Source: Balanoglossus misakiensis (lineage: Eukaryota > Hemichordata). From it: DNA of 64,000 nucleotides. The stretch is from positions 14,384,001 through 14,448,000 of the forward strand of contig CM082577.2 of NCBI GenBank assembly GCA_040954595.2, read 5' to 3'. Below the pieces are notes generated by a model that ran no database searches, was not told the origin of the DNA, and saw nothing but the letters and a program-made list of their open reading frames with translations. Made by a program: the position numbers and the translations under genes. Positions 56,332 to 64,000 of this stretch are shown here, in pieces (the first letter of the stretch is position 1; every line of letters starts with the position of its first letter).

Positions 56332-57060
56332 ATGGACGGATGCGAATACCGGGTAGTGCATTCCACCAACAGGCGCGCAGAGATGGTTTTCTTCATGGTT
56401 AACATCGTCTCATCTCAAGTGATTGGTCATAGGAAACCTCCTGATGACATGGAGATGTCGTCATCGGTACACCTTCGAGGATCTAAACTGCAGCACACAA
56501 TGTTTGAAGTCGCCAATCCTTTGACACACTCGTCCACAGTACTGAACTTCGCTTCTACTGGAGCAACTACTGTTACCGTAAGAGGTAATTACCTACTGAG
56601 AACACGAGCCAGTCTGGATTTTGCTTACCATCAGGGACTGGCTTTCAACAAACGAAGACTGGTGCTGTTACCGTTCTCTACGAATAACTTAAATTACTCT
56701 GGGCGTTTGTACGGGGTGATGAACCCACACCAGGTCAAAGACTGTCTTTGTAACAGCGAACGGTGTATAGTAGACAAGAACGATCAATTTCCCTCTATAA
56801 AATTAACTTTTGAACAAGATGGTTTAACCAGCCAAAAAGTGTGTTTTCAACTATTTGTCCCAACGATGTCTATTAATACTCAATTTCAAACTTGGGACAC
56901 GCTTTACGAGAGCAGTCAGAGAATGTTAGATATCATACTCCGTTATGCCGATTTTAATCAGGATCTGTGTACTATGTGTGTAAATGCAGAGACGTTAAAA
57001 GGCCGCAAACTTTGTAAAAATGAAGTAGATGAGATATACGATAACTTTAGTCGGGCATAG
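56332..57060 (+). CDS. Unknown protein immediately downstream of the kinase
   Basis: 242 residues, ATG at 56332, 15 bp after the kinase stop codon and in the same direction. No signal peptide, no membrane segment. The middle is beta-rich (TVTVRGNYLLRTRASLDF, SIKLTFEQD, KVCFQLFVPT), the end helical with CTMC and KLCKNE cysteines. I recognise no family. The 15-bp gap leaves no room for its own poly(A) and promoter elements between the genes, so a shared transcript or a promoter inside the kinase gene is likely. Confidence 0.65.
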   Translation: MDGCEYRVVHSTNRRAEMVFFMVNIVSSQVIGHRKPPDDMEMSSSVHLRGSKLQHTMFEVANPLTHSSTVLNFASTGATTVTVRGNYLLRTRASLDFAYHQGLAFNKRRLVLLPFSTNNLNYSGRLYGVMNPHQVKDCLCNSERCIVDKNDQFPSIKLTFEQDGLTSQKVCFQLFVPTMSINTQFQTWDTLYESSQRMLDIILRYADFNQDLCTMCVNAETLKGRKLCKNEVDEIYDNFSRA

Positions 57061-58086
57061 GTTATTTCACAGCTACCTTACAGTACAATAGCGTAATTTG
57101 CGTTGTTTGCATAAAGCAAGTAATCGTATAACAAAATGGAAGTTATAACAAACACGCGTTAATGCTTTATATTGACGACAGTGTTGTAATTATTGTTACT
57201 ACCATGTTTTAATTATTGGAGTTATCAGGTATTTCCAATACATGCCTCATTGAAGCCGAAAAATAAGATATTAAATGCATGTTTTAAATAGAATCTGTAC
57301 GTTCTCCTTATCATGCGTTATGTCTGGGGCGCGTAAATGGATCACATCTGTACCGAGATAAGTATCTGACGTGAGCAATGTGAAGAATCGTTGAATATGT
57401 TATTTCGAACGTTTCAAGAAAATGCATGACACCTTGTGGCGATGCGAGTTTGTTCAAATGCGTAAATGTTACTTTTATGAAATTGTAGTATTAAAAACAA
57501 ACTATTTGAGAAATATAGTTTTCTATGTCGTCAATTGTGGTGTGTGTGTGTGCGAGTGCGCATGTGTTATTTAGATCACGAAAAAAAATGAGCAGGGAAA
57601 ACCAATATCCTATAGATCGACTCATAAGTCCACCGCGAGTAGGTTCAGGAACGCACGGATTTCCGCAATAACACGCTTTGATCAGTAGCCATGAAATGTA
57701 AACAGGCGATATCGTGGCCTATAATAATTAGTGACGCATGCCAGAGTGCGAACGCGGCACTTCCGATCGCATTATTACGGTGGGAAAAAAAACTAAAGTA
57801 ATTATTGACTGGGCGCACAAAAGCCCGAGTGATGTTAACGAAGGCCAGAGAGAATGAAAATCTTGTTTCAGGAGCGGCGAGCGAATATTTTTTTTTTTTA
57901 GGCTGAAGGCAAATCCTGTTCTCTGGCATATTTGCACAGATGCAGACAAGGCGATATAGTTGTTTCCCTTTTTACCAGAAATATCTCAGACAAAAACACT
58001 GATACATGTACTTGTAACTGAATGCATAGGCCGCTGGTCTTTGCACAACATATGTTGTAATGCGGAAGTAGAATTGGCCGAGATCC

Positions 58087-58118
<32 letters not shown>

Positions 58119-58927
58119 AAATCAGCCAAAGTAGAAGTGGCGATTCCGATGAACAATTTCTTTTTTCTTTAACAGAAACCATAAAATGCGACGCACATAC
58201 AGGGTGATGTGTCCCCTGTACAACCGAAGTAAGGACCATTCTACAGGGAGGGGTGGGCAGCATTAATTCAAGTGTGCAGTCCGCGAAAATAAGTCAGAGC
58301 ACTTTTAATCGAGTATAGGCTTAGTACCACAGAATTATGCCTTTTGCAACGGGAACACTAAATTCGGAAATAATCCCAAAGTACATGATTCTTTAGAATT
58401 GAATCCAAACTCAGATCGTTCGCCTCATAGATTAATTCAATCGTCTATTCTTTACTATCAATCACGTGACCTTGCAATGTGTCCCATGGCGCAGTCGTTT
58501 CCGGATGACGGGCAAGCAATATTTCGGCATCCAGTAAAAGTTTTTCCGAGTATGTTTTTACTTTAGAACCGCCGAACACGTAACATGTATCAGATATGGT
58601 GCCTCATTGCATTTCGTCTGCACAGTTTTTGTCTGCACCCCGTAAGTCCACGTTGCTGAATTTGCCCGTCATCTGGAAATTTGAAAGCGCACGTAACTGC
58701 CGCCTGAGCGCGTCTGACGTCATTTGATATCGAAGAATACACATGCCTTGGTAATCCCCTACTGCCTAATTATTGTGGACACCCACGTCCACAAACGAAA
58801 ACATCTGATTAACGCGCCTGGGCGCGTATGCTGTAAATAAAGTTCGAAGACAAGCTCTGGCACAGTATAGTGAAATTTAGACTCGTGTCTAAACCACCGT
58901 GCCGGAGTTTTACAGTCAGAAGTTGAA
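57061..58927. other. Non-coding gap in the cluster; poly(A) run
   Basis: No convincing gene in 1.9 kb. It contains a run of 28 A at 58087-58114 and a GT-rich stretch near 57540. No poly(A)-tailed retrocopy could be recognised upstream of the A run. Confidence 0.45.
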
Positions 58928-59853
58928 ATGTCTCACAAACGTGTTTCCAAGCAGTTCCATCGCCTGCTGAAAAATATCGCAAGTTTAAGCGACGGACAAG
59001 CCAAAGTGGTCGAATTTTCAGACTCGATGGACGATATCGCCATCAGGATATGTCCCAACGACGGGCTTTACAAAGACGCCGAGTTTATTTTCAGGGTACG
59101 TCTCGTACATTGAGGTGGGCGTGCGCTTTTCATGGAGTGTGTAGAATTTATGTTCCATTTCAGAACCGGCAGTCGTTTTCTTCTCAAATTTCCCTACCAC
59201 TTTTAGAGTTTATCGAATCATCTAGAAACATGGTGTAGGCATAAAACAACTAGAAATTTGTATCGACAATTTGCTTCGCTTACAAAAAAAAATCCGAAAA
59301 GACTCCTTATTTTAACGCAATAAAATTAAATTGAAGTACCATGATGTTCGCCACGGCCATTGTTAATGTGTTCTAAGAAATGAGGTCACGATTTTCAACG
59401 TAAAATCTACATTCCTCTATCAATGCCGGACTTAACCTAGTTTCTTTGCTGGTTCATTTACAGATCGAACTCGATGACAGATACCCTCGAGTTGCACCAA
59501 CTGTTTCTTGTGAAACTCCAATATATCACCCTAATATAAATGCTTACGACGGGAATCTGTACGACAACGTCTGCGTGAGCGTTCTCTCCGACTGGACCCC
59601 GGATGTGGACCTGGAGAGCCTCGCCCAAGCGATACTTTTCCTGTTCTACCAGCCGAACCTGAGCGACCCGCTGTCTGAGATGTTCACGGACTCTCAGACC
59701 GTGGGCGAGTACGAAGCCAAAGTGGAGAGGTCGCTGAGGGGAGAGCTGGTGGATGGGGTTGTTTTCCAGAAAAACTGTAGCGGTGTTGCAGGGGGCGCGA
59801 ACGACAACCGAGAGAGCGTCCCGTCCGCGCGAGGAGAACAGAAGCCACGATGA
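58928..59853 (+). CDS. E2 conjugating enzyme, NEDD8-type (UBE2M/UBE2F-like), two exons
   Basis: Exons 58928-59095 and 59464-59853, donor GTACGT and acceptor TTTACAG, phase 0, 185 residues, the usual length of UBE2M/UBE2F. The UBC fold is seen from RLLKNIASL through IRICPNDGLYKDAEFIF, DDRYPRVAPTVSCETPIYHP (HPN at about 78-80), the catalytic cysteine in DNVCVSVLSDWTP (C93), and LESLAQAILFLFYQPNLSDP. The order ICPNDGLYK, CET-YHPN, DW-P, QPNLSDPL follows NEDD8 E2s more than ubiquitin E2s. Unusual points: several extra residues between HPN and the active cysteine, and a Gly/Arg-rich tail. It lacks the usual N-terminal docking extension of UBE2M, so the NEDD8 assignment is tentative. The E2 fold is firm. 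Confidence 0.85.
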
Positions 59854-60414
59854 TGACGGACAAGTGAAAATGGCCCCCTGTCTCCCGCGGATGAGTGAAG
59901 CTAAACTAGAAAGTGGACACACTGAAATATTTCAACGTACAAACCAACAGTAGCTGTGCGTAGTTAAACACAGTCATTCTTTTGCATTATGTTTTCCGAT
60001 CAGATAAATGATGTCTAAATATATCAGAAGGAGTCAGAGTATGACACGTCATGAATTCTCGTACAAATTCATACATGTATACATGCATGCATGTGGCGGT
60101 CTGCCGGATGACATGTCACAAGCAGTGGGGGCAACCCTTTTATCCTTCGCTTGTTAGTACCTTACAACTCATGGGTCAGTCAATTATGCCAGATATGCAA
60201 GAATTTATCCACGCTATTACAAACGCATGTATATAACAGGTGGTCATCCCTGACCGAAGTCATTGGACAAGGGTTGTATGCCTAGACATATGTCTGCATT
60301 CGCGCATTATACTTCCTACTGAAAGAACTGCCAATACGCGGGGCACAAGCACTGCATAGCCATAACTGTATCGACAGGACCGGATTCACACCTTGAACAT
60401 TATCAACGAGAAAC
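59854..60414. other. Short intergenic region, nothing recognised
   Basis: No ORF with features and no clear AATAAA after the E2 gene; some ATGCATGC alternating sequence at 60075. Confidence 0.4.
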
Positions 60415-61671
60415 ATGTGTTCAATAAGAGAGATTATGGATATCATGACCAATACAGTGGATGTGGTGTTTGATAAGGATAACCAAAAGTACACAGTTCC
60501 GCTTAGCTGGATCACAAACTATATACCAATGTTAGCGGCGATGACGTCGTGGCAAAACAGCTATGACCTTGATTTGACGTCCACAAACCCGCGGATTCTC
60601 CGACTTAGCCCCGTACTGTATTATGGCGAACTTACAGCCGACTTATTAGAGCATTTTATTGAATTTTCCTGCGCACGATATTACGGTATTGACCACTTCA
60701 CACGCATTGAGTTAAAGCATTTCCCATGGAATAAGTTGGCCAATCTTGTGGCCTTGGCTGACTACTGGTGCGTACCAAACTACAACGTTAAACTTGCGCG
60801 CTTCATTCGTTTTGTCGCATCGTCGCCACGTATAGACGATGTACTATCTGGAGCAGGTTTATTGACAGAGTGGTATGTAAATTTGGCAAGAGCCTATCAC
60901 GAATTAGCCCATTGGTTTCCGGACAATTTAGGAGGTGTGTCTACGGTTCGAGAGGCCATTGCAGTTACATTGTTCAATGGACAATATAACAAAACTGTAT
61001 GTACCTGTCAGAAATACGTTGAAAACGGATGCATAGAACGTACATTACACGGGAGCTATGACGGTAGAATACGCCGCCTCATGAAATATTGGACGGAGAT
61101 AAGAGGCTGCAACATGGTGTCCATCATCGCTTCAGCTGGATGGACTTCGAGCACTATTTTGAGTGTATGTAGTGACATAGACGCCGGTATCAAGGATCAG
61201 TACAACAGATGGTTCGTGTTCCTTGTGCATTTCTGGTTTGCCAGATATACTGTGGAACGTGATTGCTGTCTGTATGTCGCCCAGTGTGCGGCTATCAACA
61301 AAAGGGATGGCTTGGACAGACGCATTTTCCTTCTGTCCTCTTTATTTTATTATTCTAAATTAAATAACAGCGAAACAAATTTGGCCATAGGGAAGTTGCA
61401 AGAACACAAGAGTCTCATGGAAAACTACGTGCAAAGTATTGGAAAGCAACTGTGTTGCATTAACTGCGACATTATGTACGGTGACGACGCCACACGTTGT
61501 GAAACCTGTGGGGGTGTGGCATGTGCAGACTGCATAAATCGATGTATGATCTGCAGGGCTTTTAAGTGCCATCGATGTTCTCAATTTATAAGACGACGAT
61601 CACGTCTGCAGCGAACCTACGTGGCAGGCATGACATGTTTCGCGTGCTTTTATTACTATATGTATCAATGA
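60415..61671 (+). CDS. BTB-like protein with cysteine-rich (RING/zinc-ribbon-like) C-terminus
   Basis: 418 residues in one exon, ATG at 60415 (ATG at 60436 is an alternative). Residues about 15-125 have the layout of a BTB/POZ domain: VDVVFDKDNQKYTVPLSWI, a LLEHFIEFSCARYYG helix pair, and LANLVALADYWCVPNYNVKL, which fits the conserved L-x-LADYW/Y helix. The middle is helical (BACK-like position) with one CTCQKY...C cluster. The last ~75 residues contain five or more C-x2-C pairs (CCINC, CETC, CADC, CMIC, CHRC, CFAC), a RING or double zinc-ribbon pattern. BTB proteins commonly act as cullin-3 substrate adaptors. BTB genes without introns are frequent in large DNA viruses. Neighbour of the E2-like gene. 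Confidence 0.65.
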   Translation: MCSIREIMDIMTNTVDVVFDKDNQKYTVPLSWITNYIPMLAAMTSWQNSYDLDLTSTNPRILRLSPVLYYGELTADLLEHFIEFSCARYYGIDHFTRIELKHFPWNKLANLVALADYWCVPNYNVKLARFIRFVASSPRIDDVLSGAGLLTEWYVNLARAYHELAHWFPDNLGGVSTVREAIAVTLFNGQYNKTVCTCQKYVENGCIERTLHGSYDGRIRRLMKYWTEIRGCNMVSIIASAGWTSSTILSVCSDIDAGIKDQYNRWFVFLVHFWFARYTVERDCCLYVAQCAAINKRDGLDRRIFLLSSLFYYSKLNNSETNLAIGKLQEHKSLMENYVQSIGKQLCCINCDIMYGDDATRCETCGGVACADCINRCMICRAFKCHRCSQFIRRRSRLQRTYVAGMTCFACFYYYMYQ

Positions 61672-61883
61672 CATATTTAAAATAGTTAATTGTAGGATAC
61701 TTTTAAAAGGTTTACAAAGAAAACGCATCACTGTACACCTAATTATTGTATCACATTCTTTATTAAAAAAATGGTATACGAAACAATTTTGTATTGTGTG
61801 GATAGTTTTTTTTAAGCATAAACATAGCACGCCGTTACAAAACCTACATAACATGTATATTTGTCTCACATTGCTCAAGTTCA

Positions 61884-63219
61884 TTAATGTTCGCCTGGTA
61901 ATTCTAATAAGTCTATAGCAAGTGAATGACCAGTTGTACCACCAGTGACTGAAGCTATACAAAAGAAATAGTTTTCCTCGTCGGTGTTCCGTTGTTTACA
62001 CTTTAACCTGAATTCACATTCGTCGGTACATTCGTCATTACAGACGTTAATTTCCTGAAAATAAATATAAAATATTCAGTTAATCATTTCAACAATACTG
62101 TAGCGTTTTCGCCGGTTCGATCATGGGTTTCTTTTCGGGACAAACAAACTGTCTCAGACGCCGTCGACACTGGCTCATAAGGAAAACAACTTACGTCCTT
62201 AATGATCACGTTCAAACGGAGGGAAGCTGTGGATGCATCTGAAACGGTTTTCTTGCGGTAGTGCACGGTCTGATTTACACTACCCACATTTTCCCATTTC
62301 GCACGTGCCATCACCCAGGCGCTGTTGCGTCATGTGCTGCAACGCCTAACAAATCTTTCCTAGTGTGTGATAATAAAGAGATGTGTGCAATACACGCTTT
62401 CTGCATCCCAGCACACAAAATTGCACAACAATTAATCGATTATACCAATGGCACACTTAGTCTCAGTTACATACAGATAAATTAATGTACCTTGCAATTG
62501 CTGCTTCCCACAAATTCCCATGGTTCATCAATGTCTCTTATCTCAATTTTCAGGATCTTATCTTGATCATGGAGAAAGTACGGCAGGCGATCGTCCCATG
62601 GAACGGAATCCTGTGAAGTAACAACAAGACAAATGGGCTTGAAGACCGACCTTCCGCCCCTCTCGCCACGGCGTTGTCGTATTTTATTATTTTTTCTACA
62701 GATTTTAATGTGTGTGTTCTTGTTTTTTACTTCTCTTGCTGTTTTTTTTTTTTATGGGCTACAAGCCTGAAATAAAGATTATTATTATTAAGCGTATCAC
62801 AGTACATTATGCGCAACTACTTTGAACAATCATACAGGTGCCAACGTCGTTGGGTCATATATACTGTTATATGTGAATAACCATGGATAAAGTCAGACTA
62901 ATTTTGTTCTCTGTTTGTCTTACTTGAATATTTGTTTATGCGGCATCTGTACCAACAACAAAAATAGGCTCAACGTGCGTGATTGCTGTTTAAATTGCGC
63001 GTCCATCTTCTTATCTGGCTTAACGGTAATCTCAAAGCGATGTCGTTAGTTCACACTTACCAGTCTATGCCTATCAGTGTACCAAGTCCCTATGCGAATC
63101 TTAACATAATCTTCGCCTTCATAATCACATTTGAAACCAATCCTGATAAGTTTCCCGACATCGCCGAAGTCAAAGGCACTGGTAAGTGTCCCGGGGACCG
63201 GTGGTTTAGATGTAGACAT
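61884..63219 (-). CDS. Spliced gene of unknown function (at least four exons)
   Basis: Exons on the - strand: 63219-63061 (ATG, ends WYTDRHRL, donor GTAAGT), 62610-62491 (starts DSVPWDDRLPYF, donor GTACAT), about 62321-62195 (contains MARAKWENVGSVNQTVHYRK, donor GTAAGT) and 62054-61884 (EINVCNDECTDECEFRLKCK, ending LPGEH and stop). Junctions 1-2 and 3-4 are in phase 0. Junction 2-3 does not fit: the only usable acceptor for exon 3 leaves one extra base, so an exon may be missed or a frameshift exists. About 190 residues, beta-rich, with a cysteine cluster in the last exon. A poly(A) signal is at about 61760. No family recognised; the coding potential of each exon is good. Confidence 0.6.
62640..62791 (+). 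repeat. Retroposon 3' end with (ATT)n tail
   Basis: GGGCTACAAGCCTGAAATAAAG followed by ATTATTATTATTA, the typical end of a LINE or SINE, lies in an intron of the unknown - strand gene. Confidence 0.55.
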
Positions 63220-63644
63220 CCTTTCTCTGATCGCCTTGTTAATGCCAATTGTATGCGGCAAAACACACTGATACAGGGTATGAGATACACTTTTACACAA
63301 TTTGTAATTGATGCAACTGCGAGTAAAAGGAGTCCGTTGAAGTGCTTAAAGATGCTGACGGTGTAACATTTTATCCACGCGTATTTATAGTATTCAGTAT
63401 AACATAACGTGTAGATGGCGTCCACGAGTGATTTCACTTCATGAATGCACGCGTTCGTTTATTCCGAGACACGACCAAACATATGACATTGCTCTAAGAC
63501 AGTCAACAACTGTTTATATATTTGTGGGCACATAAGGGGCATTGCGATTCATATTTTGGTCCTTCTCCGAGAAGCACGGTACAACGTTGACCATCTCCAG
63601 CAAAGGGTCTAGTTTCGTTCCTCTACCCACACACCAGCGCGACA

Positions 63645-63949
63645 ATGCCCCGGTCGTTTTTAGTGAAGAATTCCATCAAGAAAGCGGCGAACGGCAGGAG
63701 CGCATTCCCGGCAAGGGTTCCGACAACAGGTGATCACGGGCTGCAAGCGAGCCCGGTCGCGCGGCCAACTTTGAAAGATGAATTCGAACACTTTGAACGC
63801 TGCGAAAATCCAGATGTTCTCGCCATGAGAGATGAGAATTTGTACAAGAATATGTACAGCGTCGTAATGTCAGATGGGCCCTGCATTGATGTGCGGAAGT
63901 GGCCCGGCGAGATCTCCACCTATACCGTCCAATCACCGCCGCCAAATGG
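63645..63949 (+). CDS. First exon of a SNAG-domain protein (transcription-repressor type), 3'-partial
   Basis: Starts MPRSFLVKNSIKKA, the SNAG motif (MPRSFLVK) found at the extreme N-terminus of the Snail, Scratch, GFI1 and related zinc-finger repressors, where it recruits LSD1/CoREST. The open frame runs to a stop at 63963, but a GTGAGG donor directly after 63949 suggests splicing there; a second possible donor (GTGATC) is at 63730. Zinc fingers would be in later exons beyond the window. Residues after SNAG (FEHFERCENPDVL, YTVQSPPPNG) do not let me choose among family members. TATATA at about 63510 may belong to its promoter. Confidence 0.7.
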
Positions 63950-64000
63950 TGAGGATTCCCCCTGATTAATTCCTATGTTACCTGTATGTATTTTGTGGCT

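Noticed and set aside
58087-58114. Poly(A) tail of a processed pseudogene
   Set aside because: No gene-like sequence or target duplication precedes the A run; a simple homopolymer is enough.
48105-63219. Polinton/Maverick or adintovirus
   Set aside because: No family-B DNA polymerase, retroviral-type integrase, FtsK-like ATPase, protease or capsid protein is visible in any frame.
49189-63219. Specific assignment to herpes-like, nimavirus-like or iridovirus-like families
   Set aside because: No hallmark gene of any of these families was recognised; naming one would be a guess.
1-64000. tRNA or rRNA genes
   Set aside because: No cloverleaf with matching A and B boxes and no rRNA-like sequence was found by eye; only a B-box-like motif in the 3-kb repeat.

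Overview
This window is animal nuclear DNA: genes have GT-AG introns, repeats are abundant, and retrotransposons, short inverted-repeat DNA transposons and microsatellites are all present. The best clue to the organism is a CMP-N-acetylneuraminate hydroxylase (CMAH) gene, a family largely confined to deuterostomes among animals. Its product ends in a hydrophobic anchor, as reported for a starfish enzyme, whereas vertebrate enzymes are soluble. A RING-less TRIM-NHL gene also fits. An ambulacrarian (hemichordate or echinoderm) is my best guess, from family knowledge and not from a database match.

Layout. Positions 1-7136 are a tandem array of a ~3.0-3.2 kb unit carrying a 37-38 bp palindromic minisatellite. 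Positions 7571-19625 hold fourteen consecutive + strand CMAH exons; the 5' exon(s) lie outside the window. One CMAH intron contains an AP-endonuclease non-LTR retrotransposon, itself split by a G-rich TTA-flanked inverted-repeat transposon. A second copy of that transposon (21698-23147) carries another element nested in it. At 23.8-25.3 kb are broken exons of an EgtD-like methyltransferase (- strand). At 26.3-28.2 kb is an intact Bel/Pao-type gag ORF with no pol. From 28.2 to 36.7 kb are two large foldback structures, one a 4.2 kb near-palindrome. A single-coding-exon TRIM-like B-box/filamin/NHL gene lies at 40464-42437. The stretch 42.5-48 kb is mostly small palindromic elements.

The most unusual part is 49.2-63.2 kb. 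It holds closely packed genes that I mostly cannot name: two head-to-head genes 58 bp apart (a type II membrane protein and a 12-cysteine secreted protein), a type I membrane protein with a beta-helix-like ectodomain, a spliced coiled-coil protein ending in an LC3-interaction-like motif, a small secreted protein, a divergent protein kinase, an unknown ORF only 15 bp downstream of the kinase, a two-exon NEDD8/ubiquitin E2-like enzyme, a BTB-like protein with a cysteine-rich C-terminus, and a spliced unknown gene. The compact spacing and the mix of secreted, membrane, kinase and ubiquitin/autophagy-type proteins suggest an endogenised large DNA virus segment or a rapidly evolving host defence cluster. 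No viral replication or capsid hallmark gene is visible, so origin is open. The window ends in the first exon of a SNAG-domain gene (63645-63949).
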